Part shown: positions 1 to 7,728 of the stretch, piece by piece | Layout: each line of letters opens with the position of its first letter | Position numbering within the stretch: the first letter of the stretch is position 1 | NCBI GenBank assembly: GCA_002407645.1 | Contig: DHNU01000049.1 | Coordinates: 7,425-17,415, forward strand | Length of the DNA: 9,991 bases | Direction: 5' to 3' | From: Ruminococcaceae bacterium UBA5408 | Lineage (GTDB): Bacteria; Bacillota; Clostridia; Oscillospirales; Acutalibacteraceae | Notes under the pieces: model-generated | What the model was told of the DNA's origin: nothing | What the model saw: the letters and a program-made list of their open reading frames with translations, nothing else | Database searches by the model: none | Made by a program: the position numbers and the translations under genes

Positions 1-1694
1 CCGCTTTTTAAAATCTGAATTGCGTTTTCGGCAGCCACAACAACAGGTTTATCAAGCGTTAAACCTACAATTGCAGCATGCGAGTTCATTCCACCTTGTT
101 CCGTAATAATACCTGATGCATTCTTTATAATCGGAAGAATTTTGTTACTTGTTTTTGGAATAACCAAAATGTCACCATTTTTGAAAGACTTTAACGCTTT
201 ATCTTCATCTTTACAAACGCACAAATTGCCGCATACTGCACCTTTTGTAACACCAATTCCCGATACGAGAATATCGCCCACTAACTGTACTTTTAAAAGG
301 TTTGTAGTTCCGGAAACACCGAGAGGTACACCGGCTGTAATTACAACAAGGTCGCCGTTTTTTACATGCCCGTGGCTGCGTGCAACATCAACCACATGAT
401 CGAAAAGTTCATCGGTATTGTTCTTTTCTTTTACTAAAATAGGGATAACACCCCACGAAAGATTCATTTGACGCTGAACTGTCGGGTCAGTAGTACCGCT
501 TATGATTGGTGACTTTGGGCGGTATTTAGATATCATACGAGCAGTTTTCCCAGATTTAGAAACGGTTATAATCGCTACAGCTCCAAGGTCGTGTGCTGTA
601 GTGCATGTTGCGTGCGAAATAGCGGAAGTAACGTTTGGCTGCTCAGCAGAGAAATCTCTTTTCGAAAAACGTGATATATAATCTATATCTTTTTCTGTAC
701 GTTCCGCGATAGTAGACATGGTTTTTACAGCCAATATTGGATAATCGCCGGCTGCTGTTTCACCGGAAAGCATAATTGCGCTTGTACCATCATAAATAGC
801 ATTAGCAACATCGGTTGCTTCAGCTCTGGTAGGACGTGGATTTTTCATCATAGAATCCAACATTTGTGTAGCTGTAATAACCTGTTTACCTGCTGTGTAT
901 GCCTTTTTAATAATCTTTTTCTGTATTACAGGTATTTCTTCAAGTGGAATTTCAACACCTAAGTCGCCTCTTGCTACCATAATTCCGTCGGATACACGAA
1001 TTATATCATCGATGTTCTCAACACCGTCTGAATTTTCAATTTTTGCAATAATCATAATTTTATGACAATTATGTTTTTCAAGTTCAGTTCTTAGGTCAAT
1101 GATATCTTGAGCTGTTCTTGTAAAAGATGCCGCAATAAAATCAAAATCTTCTTTTACGGCAAATGCAATGTCTTCTTTATCTTTTTCACTTATAAAAGGA
1201 AGAGAGAGCTTTATTCCCGGAACGTTAATACCTTTTCTTGCGGAAATAGTACCTCCGTTAACAATTGTGCAGTGAACATCGTTTTTTGTACAGGAATCGA
1301 CTCTTAATTCAATTAAACCGTCATCTATAAGGATTTTGGCGCCTGTAGTTACTTCAAGTGGAAGCTTATCGAAAGTAACAGATGCAATTGTTTCATCACC
1401 TACAATATCTCTGTTTGTAAGTGTAAATTTTCCTCCGGCTTTTAATTCAACCTTGGGAGTCTTAAAAGTTTTAACCCTAATTTCCGGCCCTTTTGTATCG
1501 AGTAATAGGGCAACAGGAAGGTTAAGTTCGTTTCTTAGTTCCTTAACTGCATCTACTCTTATTTTTTGCTCGGCACATGTTTGATGCGAAAAATTAAGTC
1601 GGGCAACATTCATTCCCGCAAGCATAAGTTTACGTAAAACATCGCCTTTATCTGTCGCAGGCCCAAGAGTACATATTATTTTTGTTTTTCTCAT
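1..1694 (-). CDS. pyk: Pyruvate kinase with C-terminal PEP-utiliser-like extension (3' end outside window)
   Basis: Catalyses the last step of glycolysis in the cytoplasm, phosphoenolpyruvate plus ADP to pyruvate plus ATP. The 564 visible codons start MRKTKIICTLGPAT. The barrel signatures are present: NVARLNFSH (29-37), DTKGPEIR (66-73), AKIEN with catalytic K218 and Mg ligand E220, MVARGDLGVEIP with Mg ligand D244, and ATQMLDSM (275-282). E71 in GPEIR is the residue that marks potassium-dependent enzymes in this family. After the usual kinase end, about residue 473 onward resembles the PEP-utiliser mobile domain (GGMNSHAAIVG near the visible end), as in Bacillus-type pyruvate kinases of about 585 residues, so only some tens of codons are probably missing. 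The start is backed by GGAG nine bases upstream. One oddity is SHQ where most homologues read SHG after NF. The gene is transcribed divergently from the VanY-like gene. Identification is very secure. Confidence 0.97.
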   Translation of the reverse strand, partial: MRKTKIICTLGPATDKGDVLRKLMLAGMNVARLNFSHQTCAEQKIRVDAVKELRNELNLPVALLLDTKGPEIRVKTFKTPKVELKAGGKFTLTNRDIVGDETIASVTFDKLPLEVTTGAKILIDDGLIELRVDSCTKNDVHCTIVNGGTISARKGINVPGIKLSLPFISEKDKEDIAFAVKEDFDFIAASFTRTAQDIIDLRTELEKHNCHKIMIIAKIENSDGVENIDDIIRVSDGIMVARGDLGVEIPLEEIPVIQKKIIKKAYTAGKQVITATQMLDSMMKNPRPTRAEATDVANAIYDGTSAIMLSGETAAGDYPILAVKTMSTIAERTEKDIDYISRFSKRDFSAEQPNVTSAISHATCTTAHDLGAVAIITVSKSGKTARMISKYRPKSPIISGTTDPTVQRQMNLSWGVIPILVKEKNNTDELFDHVVDVARSHGHVKNGDLVVITAGVPLGVSGTTNLLKVQLVGDILVSGIGVTKGAVCGNLCVCKDEDKALKSFKNGDILVIPKTSNKILPIIKNASGIITEQGGMNSHAAIVGLTLDKPVVVAAENAIQILKS

Positions 1695-1730
1695 ATTTAG
1701 ACTCCAATCCTAACGTATTAATGTAAATCA

Positions 1731-1760
1731 AAAATTCACCCATGTTACATGATATTACAT
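1731..1760. repeat. Three TTACAT hexamers and an imperfect palindrome over the pyk -10
   Basis: TTACAT occurs at 1745-1750 and 1755-1760, exactly ten bases apart (about one helical turn), and its reverse complement ATGTAA lies at 1731-1736. The stretch 1742-1760 can also be read as a 19-base imperfect palindrome with outer arms ATGT and ACAT, pairing at 7 of 9 positions. It overlaps the candidate pyk -10 and so sits where a repressor would act. A chance origin in AT-rich DNA is possible. Confidence 0.3.
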
Positions 1761-1777
1761 TTTGTCAAATAAAGCAA
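1749..1777 (-). promoter_or_regulatory. Candidate sigma-A promoter for pyk
   Basis: On the minus strand, TTGCTT (1777-1772) and TATCAT (1754-1749) are separated by 17 bases, with the pyk start codon 55 bases beyond the -10. A perfect TTGACA lies nearby (1768-1763), but the hexamer 17 bases after it, ACATGG, is a poor -10, so I prefer the first pair. This is from sequence alone; no transcription start is known. Confidence 0.4.
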
Positions 1778-1851
1778 ATATAAAGTATAAATTAAAAGGT
1801 GTTGGAAGGTTTTGGAAAATATATTGTTATAAAAATTTAATGCTTTATTTA

Positions 1852-1880
1852 TTGAATTAATCATATTTAAGTAATACAAT
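1852..1880 (+). promoter_or_regulatory. Candidate sigma-A promoter for the VanY-like gene
   Basis: TTGAAT (1852-1857) and TACAAT (1875-1880) are separated by 17 bases, leaving an AT-rich leader of about 60 bases before the start codon at 1949. Both hexamers are close to the sigma-A consensus. In AT-rich DNA such matches arise easily, but the placement fits the divergent gene arrangement. Confidence 0.45.
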
Positions 1881-1948
1881 AAAAAGTAATACATATGAAT
1901 ATAATTTTTTGAATATATATTTATTTCATAACTGGGGGTAAAAGTTTA

Positions 1949-2749
1949 ATGCGTAGACGTGGCGAGAAGGTGGTAAAGGGGAAAATAAAATGGCATAGAG
2001 CAAGTCAGGTTAGAAAAATAAAAATCACTATGTCTGTAATTGCGGTGATATTGTGTATTTCAGTTGCGGCCGGAGCTTTATTAGTTTGGATACAATTAAA
2101 ACAACCATCTAAGGTACCTTATAACAGTACATCACTTAATTCAACTGAGATTGAAAATGATATTCTGCCTGAATATGATAATTCGTTTAATTTAGCTGTT
2201 GTTAATGCTTCAAATAAAATTAATCCTGATTTTAAAGTTCAGCTTGAAGATTATGAGGGTGTTAAAGTTGATACAAGGATTATTCCTGCATTAAATAAAA
2301 TGATGAACGATGCGGCTTCTGAAGGGTATAAACTAAAACTTATCTCAGGATACATAAGTATAGAGGAACAGGACAAACTTTTCTCACAGGAAGTTCAGAA
2401 ATTAATAAGTTCAGGTTCTACACAGGTTAGAGCCGAAAATCAAGCACAAACAACTATCGGAAAAGGTGGGTACAATGAAAAACAAACAGGTATGGCTGTG
2501 GAGTTTACGTCAGAAAAGACTGCTGAAAACGGAGATTTTTCCTCAACCGATGAATATAGATGGCTCCAAAAAAACTGCGTAAATTATGGCTTTGTTTTAA
2601 GGTATCCCGAAACAAAAATATCTGTTACAGGAAGAAATTTTAATCCAAGATATTTCCGTTATGTTGGGAAAGACAATGCTGTTAAAATGCGCTCTTTTTC
2701 AATGTGCCTTGAAGAATACGCAACATACATAAGACAGCAAACTCCCTGA
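1949..2749 (+). CDS. Membrane-anchored VanY-like protein with degenerate active site (probable pseudoenzyme)
   Basis: 266 residues. A basic N-terminus (1-27) is followed by one hydrophobic segment (about 28-48), so the rest should lie outside the membrane. A low-complexity linker precedes a VanY/D-alanyl-D-alanine carboxypeptidase fold (about 105-262), recognised from SGYISIEEQ (133-141), the QTGMAVEF block (179-186), EYRWLQKNCVNYGFVLRYP (202-220), the ITGY-like SVTGR and the FRYVG segment (236-240). In active relatives these blocks read SGYRS, SEHQTGLAVD and EPWHYRYVG. Here the arginine is I136, the first zinc His is K178, the zinc Asp is E185, the catalytic Glu is N232 and the last zinc His is Y235. 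Zinc binding and hydrolysis are therefore unlikely; a peptidoglycan-binding or structural role is inference. The start has GGGGGT nine bases upstream. The reading frame is intact, so this is not simple decay. Confidence 0.8.
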   Translation: MRRRGEKVVKGKIKWHRASQVRKIKITMSVIAVILCISVAAGALLVWIQLKQPSKVPYNSTSLNSTEIENDILPEYDNSFNLAVVNASNKINPDFKVQLEDYEGVKVDTRIIPALNKMMNDAASEGYKLKLISGYISIEEQDKLFSQEVQKLISSGSTQVRAENQAQTTIGKGGYNEKQTGMAVEFTSEKTAENGDFSSTDEYRWLQKNCVNYGFVLRYPETKISVTGRNFNPRYFRYVGKDNAVKMRSFSMCLEEYATYIRQQTP

Positions 2750-2784
2750 AATTTAACTAAAATTTATGATTTGTAATAATTTGC

Positions 2785-2813
2785 TTGCAATTTATCAATC
2801 ACTATGGTAAAAT
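2785..2813 (+). promoter_or_regulatory. Strong extended -10 promoter for rpmE
   Basis: TTGCAA (2785-2790), a 17-base spacer and TAAAAT (2808-2813), preceded by TG one base upstream of the -10 (TATGGTAAAAT), make a good sigma-A promoter. Transcription would begin near 2820, which rules out a protein start at 2804 and supports the L31 start at 2855. Confidence 0.65.
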
Positions 2814-2854
2814 TCAAATGTTATGTTGGAGTCTTGCTGAAAGAGGTGACAATA

Positions 2855-3058
2855 ATGAAGGAAAAGATACATCCAAATTATAAAGAGACAACAATTACAT
2901 GTGCATGCGGAAATGTTATAAAGACAAAGTCTACAAAAGAAAACATCCGCGTTGAAATATGCTCGAAGTGCCACCCGTTCTTTACAGGTAAGCAGAAACT
3001 TGTTGATACAAGTGGACGTGTTGACATGTTTAAGAAGCGTTACGGTATGGACAAGTAA
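2855..3058 (+). CDS. rpmE: 50S ribosomal protein L31 (zinc-binding form)
   Basis: 67 residues, the normal length for bacterial L31, a late-assembling protein of the large ribosomal subunit that helps bridge to the small subunit. C16, C18, C36 and C39 form the zinc ribbon of the cysteine-containing (C+) type, and the conserved HPFFTGKQK follows the last cysteine (40-48). The C-terminus has the typical [11 protein letters not shown] chose the ATG at 2855 because AGAGGTGA lies five bases upstream and the protein aligns from MKEKIHPNY; the in-frame codon at 2804 overlaps the promoter -10. The C+ form is generally the zinc-replete paralogue in bacteria that have two. The gene appears monocistronic, with its own promoter and a hairpin after it. 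Confidence 0.97.
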   Translation: MKEKIHPNYKETTITCACGNVIKTKSTKENIRVEICSKCHPFFTGKQKLVDTSGRVDMFKKRYGMDK

Positions 3059-3086
3059 TCAGCTTTTTTACTCTTTAGATTTAGAT

Positions 3087-3115
3087 TAGGCGGCGCAGAA
3101 TTCCTGCGCCGCCTA
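3087..3115 (+). terminator. Hairpin after rpmE, probable terminator
   Basis: A 12-base-pair perfect, GC-rich stem, TAGGCGGCGCAG (3087-3098) pairing with CTGCGCCGCCTA (3104-3115), closes a five-base loop. The following tract, TAATTTATG, is only moderately T-rich, so termination may be incomplete. It ends 20 bases before the next start codon. Confidence 0.7.
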
Positions 3116-3135
3116 TAATTTATGTGAGGAAAATT

Positions 3136-3759
3136 ATGCTTGAATATAAAACAGTTTCAAAGGAAGCGTATTCGGAGTTTACGGAAAAACGTTCTCGGTT
3201 TATTGGATATGCAAAGCCTGTTAAGACCGAAGACGAAGCAGTGGCATTTATTAATAATATTAAATCTAAACACTGGGATGCAACTCATAATGTTTACGCA
3301 TATACTCTTCGAAAAGGGCAAATAAAACGTTACAGCGATGATGGGGAACCGCAGGGAACTGCTGGAATACCTACACTTGATGTACTTTTAAAATCAGGTG
3401 TAACTGACACAGTTATTGTCGTTACACGGTATTTCGGAGGAATACTATTAGGAGCGGGAGGCCTTGTCAGAGCTTATTCACACGGTGCTTCGGCAGCTCT
3501 TGATGCAGCAAAAATTATAACAATGCAGACCTGCTGTGTTGCTGAAGTTTGCTGCGGCTACAGTCAATACGGTAAATTAAACACTATGATTATTAATAAC
3601 GGTGGGACGATAGATAATACTGAATTTACAGATGTAGTTAAAATTTCCTTTCATTTAACTGACAAAAATATACATAAACTCGAACAGCAATTGGCTGATT
3701 TAACCAGAGGCGAAAGAGAAATTTCTATCACCGATGAAAAATTTTTTGAAGTTACATAG
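3136..3759 (+). CDS. YigZ/YvyE (IMPACT, UPF0029) family protein
   Basis: 207 residues. The N-terminal UPF0029/IMPACT domain (about 1-120) shows KRSRFIGYA (18-26), SDDGEPQGTAGIP (67-79) and the signature RYFGGILLGAGGLVRAY (98-114). The C-terminal DUF1949 ferredoxin-like domain (about 135-205) includes GYSQYGKL (141-148). The family is related to eukaryotic IMPACT, which acts on Gcn1/Gcn2 signalling; the bacterial biochemical role is not firmly known, and a translation or RNA-related function is only suspected. I chose ATG 3136 because GTGAGGA lies five bases upstream and alignment with YvyE begins at MLEYKTV; an upstream in-frame GTG at 3124 is part of that ribosome-binding site. Two cysteine pairs (133-134 and 139-140) are an unexplained local feature. 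The ribosome-binding site begins only nine bases after a strong hairpin, with no clear promoter between. Confidence 0.93.
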   Translation: MLEYKTVSKEAYSEFTEKRSRFIGYAKPVKTEDEAVAFINNIKSKHWDATHNVYAYTLRKGQIKRYSDDGEPQGTAGIPTLDVLLKSGVTDTVIVVTRYFGGILLGAGGLVRAYSHGASAALDAAKIITMQTCCVAEVCCGYSQYGKLNTMIINNGGTIDNTEFTDVVKISFHLTDKNIHKLEQQLADLTRGEREISITDEKFFEVT

Positions 3760-3825
3760 AATTTAAAGGGATTTTGTATTATTCTGCGTATATAATAATT
3801 GGAGCTTGCAATTGGTGGTGAATAT

Positions 3826-4821
3826 ATGACTGTCAAAGAGCGCATACAAAATACAGAGAAAAAGTTTTTATCGCCTTATGCATCCTTGTCTGAAAATACA
3901 TTAGGAAGAGATTATCCTGAAGATGAATGTGAATTAAGGACTCCTTATCAACGTGATAGGGACAGAATTATACATTGCAAATCTTTTAGGCGCTTAAAAC
4001 ATAAAACGCAGGTTTTTTTATCACCGGAAGGTGACCATTATCGAACACGCCTTACTCATACTCTTGAGGTTGCCCAAATAGCAAGAACTATAGCAAGATC
4101 GCTTCTTTTAAACGAAGATTTGACAGAAGCTATCTCTCTCGGCCACGATTTGGGGCACACACCTTTTGGGCATGCAGGAGAACGTGTTCTTAATGATTTA
4201 TATCCCGGTGGATTCCGCCATTACGAGCAAAGTGTCCGTATTGTAGAAAAATTAGAGAAAAACGGAAAAGGGTTAAATCTCACAAAAGAAGTACGCGACG
4301 GAATTCTCTGCCATACTAAAGGCAGAGAGGCAATAACACTTGAAGGCAGAATTGTACGTTTAGCTGACAGAATTGCTTATATTAATCATGATATTGACGA
4401 TGCACAGCGTGCGGGTGTGCTTTCTGAAAGTGATATTCCCGAGGAAATAATATCAGTTTTAGGTAAAAGAAGATCGGAAAGAATTGACACACTTGTACAC
4501 TCCGTTGTTGAGAACAGCAGCGGGGGAACAATTAAAATGGATAAAAATATAAAATTTGCATTTGATAAGCTGCAGGATTTTATGTATGAGTTTGTTTATC
4601 TTAATCCGTGTGCAAAATCTGAAGAAAAAAAGGTTCCGAATCTTATAGGTGCTCTTTATGCATATTTAAGTAAACCGGATAATCTTCCCGAGGATATGAG
4701 AATTATTGCTGAACAAGATGGCGTAAACAGGGCTGCGTGTGATTATATTGCGGGAATGACCGACCATTTTGCTATTCAATTGTTTCAGAATATATATGTA
4801 CCGAAATCGTGGAATTTTTAG
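3826..4821 (+). CDS. dgt: HD-domain deoxynucleoside triphosphate triphosphohydrolase (dGTPase-like)
   Basis: 331 residues. Members hydrolyse dNTPs, classically dGTP, to the nucleoside and tripolyphosphate and so influence dNTP pools; substrate preference here is not visible. The N-terminal family block YQRDRDRIIHCKSFRRLKHK (41-60) and RTRLTHTLEVAQIAR (73-87) precede the HD core. The metal ligands are H78, H107-D108 (GHDLGHTPFGHAGE, 106-119) and D181 in VRLADRIAYINHDIDDA. The length fits the shorter clostridial type rather than the roughly 500-residue E. coli Dgt. GGTGGTGA just upstream supports ATG 3826; an in-frame TTG at 3799 lacks a ribosome-binding site. A TATAAT lies at 3791-3796, but I see no good -35 for it. 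The stop is 19 bases before dnaG. A dgt-dnaG-rpoD order is familiar in Clostridia and suggests an operon. Confidence 0.93.
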   Translation: MTVKERIQNTEKKFLSPYASLSENTLGRDYPEDECELRTPYQRDRDRIIHCKSFRRLKHKTQVFLSPEGDHYRTRLTHTLEVAQIARTIARSLLLNEDLTEAISLGHDLGHTPFGHAGERVLNDLYPGGFRHYEQSVRIVEKLEKNGKGLNLTKEVRDGILCHTKGREAITLEGRIVRLADRIAYINHDIDDAQRAGVLSESDIPEEIISVLGKRRSERIDTLVHSVVENSSGGTIKMDKNIKFAFDKLQDFMYEFVYLNPCAKSEEKKVPNLIGALYAYLSKPDNLPEDMRIIAEQDGVNRAACDYIAGMTDHFAIQLFQNIYVPKSWNF

Positions 4822-4840
4822 TTTGAATTGAGGTGACGAT

Positions 4841-6607
4841 ATGCCATTGCCGGAGTCTTTTATGCAGGAATTAAAAGCACGAAGCGATATTTCGGAAGTC
4901 GTATCATCATATGTCAATCTTAAACGCAGTGGCAGAAATTTAGTTGGCCTTTGCCCTTTTCATAATGAAAAAACTCCGTCATTTAATATATATCCGGAAA
5001 ATGGATCTTTTTATTGTTTCGGCTGTGGTGCCGGCGGAGATGTGATTACATTTATTCGCAGGATCGAAAATTTGGATTACATAGAAGCTGTTCAATTTTT
5101 AGCACAGCGTGCAGGGATTACTGTTCCTGAAAATAATGTTGATGATGGAATGGCAAAATTAAGAAATCGCATACTTGAAGTAAACAGGGAAACCGCTCGT
5201 TTCTTTTATTCAATATTAATTTCCGATCAAGGAAAAGAAGGAATAGACTACTTAAAGCGCCGTTCACTGTCAAATAAGACTATTAGACATTTTGGACTTG
5301 GTTTTGCTCCGAATTCACGCTTTATGCTTGTTGACCATTTAGCTAAAAAAGGATTTACGCAAAACGAAATGGTTTTAGCTAATGTTGCAGTTAAAGGCAG
5401 ATACGGAAAAGTTATTGACCGTTTTTTTTCGCGTGTAATGTTTCCTATTATTGATTTACGAGGAAATATTATAGCTTTCGGCGGAAGGGTACTGACTGAT
5501 GTTAAGCCAAAATATCTAAACACTTCAGATACTCCGGTTTTTAATAAAAGCAATTTTTTGTTTTCGCTCAACTTTGCAAAAGACAGCGGAAGCGATCAGC
5601 TAATATTATGTGAAGGGTATATGGACGTAATATCGATGCATCAAGCGGGATTTACTAATTCTGTTGCCACTTTGGGAACGGCATTAACAGTAAATCAAGC
5701 TCGCTTAATCGCCCGTTATGCTAAAGAAGTTATTATTTGTTATGATTCGGATGGGGCGGGACAGAAAGCAACAGCGCGTGCTATTCCGATTTTAAGGAAT
5801 GCAGGGTTGATTGTTAGGGTACTAACTATTACTGGAGGTAAGGACCCTGATGAATTTATACGCACAAACGGAGAAAATGGCAGAGCAAAGCTGAAGCAGT
5901 TAATTGATGCTTGTGGAAATGACGTTGATTACAGACTGCAAAAAATTAAACAAAACTGCAATATACAAACACCACAGGGCAAGGTTGAATATTTAACAAA
6001 AGCTGCACACATACTTGCTACACTAGAAAATCGAATAGAGCAGGAAGTGTATGCAGGGAGACTTGCCGAAGAAATTGGAGTAAATAGTACTTCAATAATG
6101 CAGCAAGTAGACAAAAATCGAACTAATTTATATAAAAAACGAAAGAAAAAAGAGTTTAAAGCTTTCCAACAGCAATCGGCAGGGGTAAATGACAGTATAA
6201 ATCCTGATAAAGTAAAACATCTTAGAGCGGCGAGTGCAGAAGAGGCTATTATTGCGTATATTGTACAATACCCTGAGAACGCTATAGCAGTAGAGAAGGC
6301 TATTCCTGCAGAAAAATTTATAACTTCGTTTAACAAACGTGTATATATGACAATAATAAATAGAATTATAAATGAAAAGGGAATTAGCCTTACAGATATA
6401 TCGGATGAGTTCTCTATGGAAGAAATAGCGTATATTGCAAAAATACTTGCAAAATATCATGATGTTAAGATTACAAAAAATGATGCCCAAGAATATATTG
6501 ACGTTATTAATCAAGAATATGAGGAAATGAAAATAAAGAATTTACAGTCAGCACGTCCGCAGGATATTAAGGATTATCTGCAAAAGCTGAAGTCACAGAA
6601 AAAATAG
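4841..6607 (+). CDS. dnaG: DNA primase
   Basis: 588 residues, close to the usual bacterial length. It makes the short RNA primers for Okazaki fragments and replication start, working with the replicative helicase. The N-terminal CHC2 zinc-binding domain has C38, H41, C59 and C62 in the exact CX2H-X17-CX2C spacing. The catalytic core spans about 115-345; its Toprim part contains E258 in LCEGYMDVI, the D302/D304 pair in [10 protein letters not shown] and DPDEF (335-339). The C-terminal part (about 450-588) is divergent, as expected for the helicase-interaction domain. The start has GAGGTGA four bases upstream. The gene sits 19 bases after dgt and 11 before rpoD, so translation and transcription are probably coupled with both. 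Confidence 0.97.
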   Translation: MPLPESFMQELKARSDISEVVSSYVNLKRSGRNLVGLCPFHNEKTPSFNIYPENGSFYCFGCGAGGDVITFIRRIENLDYIEAVQFLAQRAGITVPENNVDDGMAKLRNRILEVNRETARFFYSILISDQGKEGIDYLKRRSLSNKTIRHFGLGFAPNSRFMLVDHLAKKGFTQNEMVLANVAVKGRYGKVIDRFFSRVMFPIIDLRGNIIAFGGRVLTDVKPKYLNTSDTPVFNKSNFLFSLNFAKDSGSDQLILCEGYMDVISMHQAGFTNSVATLGTALTVNQARLIARYAKEVIICYDSDGAGQKATARAIPILRNAGLIVRVLTITGGKDPDEFIRTNGENGRAKLKQLIDACGNDVDYRLQKIKQNCNIQTPQGKVEYLTKAAHILATLENRIEQEVYAGRLAEEIGVNSTSIMQQVDKNRTNLYKKRKKKEFKAFQQQSAGVNDSINPDKVKHLRAASAEEAIIAYIVQYPENAIAVEKAIPAEKFITSFNKRVYMTIINRIINEKGISLTDISDEFSMEEIAYIAKILAKYHDVKITKNDAQEYIDVINQEYEEMKIKNLQSARPQDIKDYLQKLKSQKK

Positions 6608-6618
6608 GGGGATTAAAT

Positions 6619-7716
6619 ATGGGAGCACCACGAGATAAAAAAACAGTAATAAAGGAATTAATCGAACAGGGAAAAAGCAAGGGACAACTGTCAACAAAAG
6701 ATATTTTAGATGCAATAGGTGAATTGGACTTTGAACCGGAACAGATTGAAAAATTCTATGATACACTCGAATCACAGGGTGTTGAAATCATAGAAAATTT
6801 TGCAGATGTTGCACTGGATGATATTGACCTTAATCCCCAAAACAATAACAATGATGAAGGAAATACTGCGGCAAGCACAGAAACTATTTCAATTGATGAT
6901 CCTGTAAAGGTTTATTTAAAAGAAATAGGCCGTGTTCCACTCCTTTCACCGGAAGAAGAAATTGATTTGGCTATAAGAATTGCAGAAGGCGATGAAAGAG
7001 CAAAGAAACGTCTTTCGGAAGCTAACTTGCGTTTGGTTGTAAGCATTGCAAAGCGCTATTTAGGACGTGGAATGCAATTTCTTGATTTGATACAAGAAGG
7101 AAATCTTGGGCTTATAAAGGCTGTTGAGAAATTTGATTATACAAAAGGATTTAAGTTTTCAACTTATGCCACATGGTGGATTCGCCAAGCAATAACACGT
7201 GCAATTGCTGACCAAGCAAGAACCATTAGAATACCTGTACACATGGTAGAAACTATAAATAAAGTTAAAAAAGTATCAAGTCAGCTTTTGCATACTAATG
7301 GTCATGAACCAACGGCTGACGAAATTTCTGCTGAATTGGACATGCCTGTAGATAAGGTTAGAGAAATTATGCGTGTTGCGCAAGAACCCGTTTCTCTGGA
7401 AACTCCTATAGGCGAAGAGGAAGACAGCCACTTGGGAGATTTTATTCCGGACGACGATGCGCCGGCACCGGCAGATGCAGCTTCACATACACTTTTAAAA
7501 GAACAGCTTGCAAATGTGCTTGACACGCTAACCCCAAGGGAAGAAAAAGTACTGCGCCTGCGTTTTGGATTGGAAGACGGTCGTTCCCGCACATTGGAAG
7601 AAGTCGGAAAAGAGTTTAATGTTACAAGAGAACGTATAAGACAAATAGAGGCAAAAGCACTTCGTAAACTTCGTCATCCAAGCAGAAGTAAAAAGTTAAA
7701 AGACTTTTTGGATTAG
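6619..7716 (+). CDS. rpoD: Housekeeping RNA polymerase sigma factor (sigma-A/sigma-70)
   Basis: 365 residues, typical of Firmicutes SigA. It directs core RNA polymerase to the -35/-10 promoters seen throughout this window. Region 1.1 (about 5-60) is followed by an Asn/Asp-rich linker. Region 1.2 starts at [16 protein letters not shown] (94-109). Region 2 (136-206) includes [16 protein letters not shown] and the promoter-melting segment [17 protein letters not shown] (180-196). Region 3 spans about 215-290, with a 3.2 finger containing [15 protein letters not shown] (265-279). Region 4 (294-365) carries [15 protein letters not shown] and the -35-reading helix-turn-helix ending [18 protein letters not shown] (335-352). 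GGGGGAT precedes the ATG by seven bases. All core regions are intact. Presence of region 1.1 and its position after dnaG mark it as the primary sigma factor rather than an alternative one. In Firmicutes this gene is often called sigA. Confidence 0.97.
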   Translation: MGAPRDKKTVIKELIEQGKSKGQLSTKDILDAIGELDFEPEQIEKFYDTLESQGVEIIENFADVALDDIDLNPQNNNNDEGNTAASTETISIDDPVKVYLKEIGRVPLLSPEEEIDLAIRIAEGDERAKKRLSEANLRLVVSIAKRYLGRGMQFLDLIQEGNLGLIKAVEKFDYTKGFKFSTYATWWIRQAITRAIADQARTIRIPVHMVETINKVKKVSSQLLHTNGHEPTADEISAELDMPVDKVREIMRVAQEPVSLETPIGEEEDSHLGDFIPDDDAPAPADAASHTLLKEQLANVLDTLTPREEKVLRLRFGLEDGRSRTLEEVGKEFNVTRERIRQIEAKALRKLRHPSRSKKLKDFLD

Positions 7717-7728
7717 GAGATTTCTTAA

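Larger units (their letters stand above)
1695..1948. other. AT-rich divergent intergenic region between pyk and the VanY-like gene
   Basis: No convincing coding sequence or RNA gene is seen. It holds the two candidate promoters, the TTACAT cluster, the near-copy of the rpoB-promoter palindrome (1816-1827) and a short direct repeat of TTGGAA (1803-1808 and 1812-1817). The rest is AT-rich sequence with no feature I can name. Confidence 0.6.

Noticed and set aside
142..1584. Plus-strand open frames at 142-399, 1107-1307 and 1336-1584
   Set aside because: They are antisense to the clearly conserved pyruvate kinase and show no family resemblance or ribosome-binding sites.
2804..2854. Longer N-terminus for L31 starting at 2804
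   Set aside because: The codon lies beside the promoter -10, upstream of the likely transcription start, and the extension does not match L31; AGAGGTGA points to 2855.
3799..3825. TTG start for the dGTPase-like protein
   Set aside because: No ribosome-binding site at a suitable distance; GGTGGTGA supports the ATG at 3826.
6259..6270. Perfect palindrome TATTGTACAATA
   Set aside because: It lies inside dnaG coding sequence with no promoter nearby; I treat it as chance and use it as a caution for the other AT-rich palindromes.
5248..6775. Minus-strand open frames opposite dnaG and the start of rpoD (5248-5571, 5929-6336, 6128-6514, 6593-6775)
   Set aside because: Shadow frames opposite well-conserved genes; their Phe/Ile/Ser-rich composition comes from the complement of the AT-rich coding strand.
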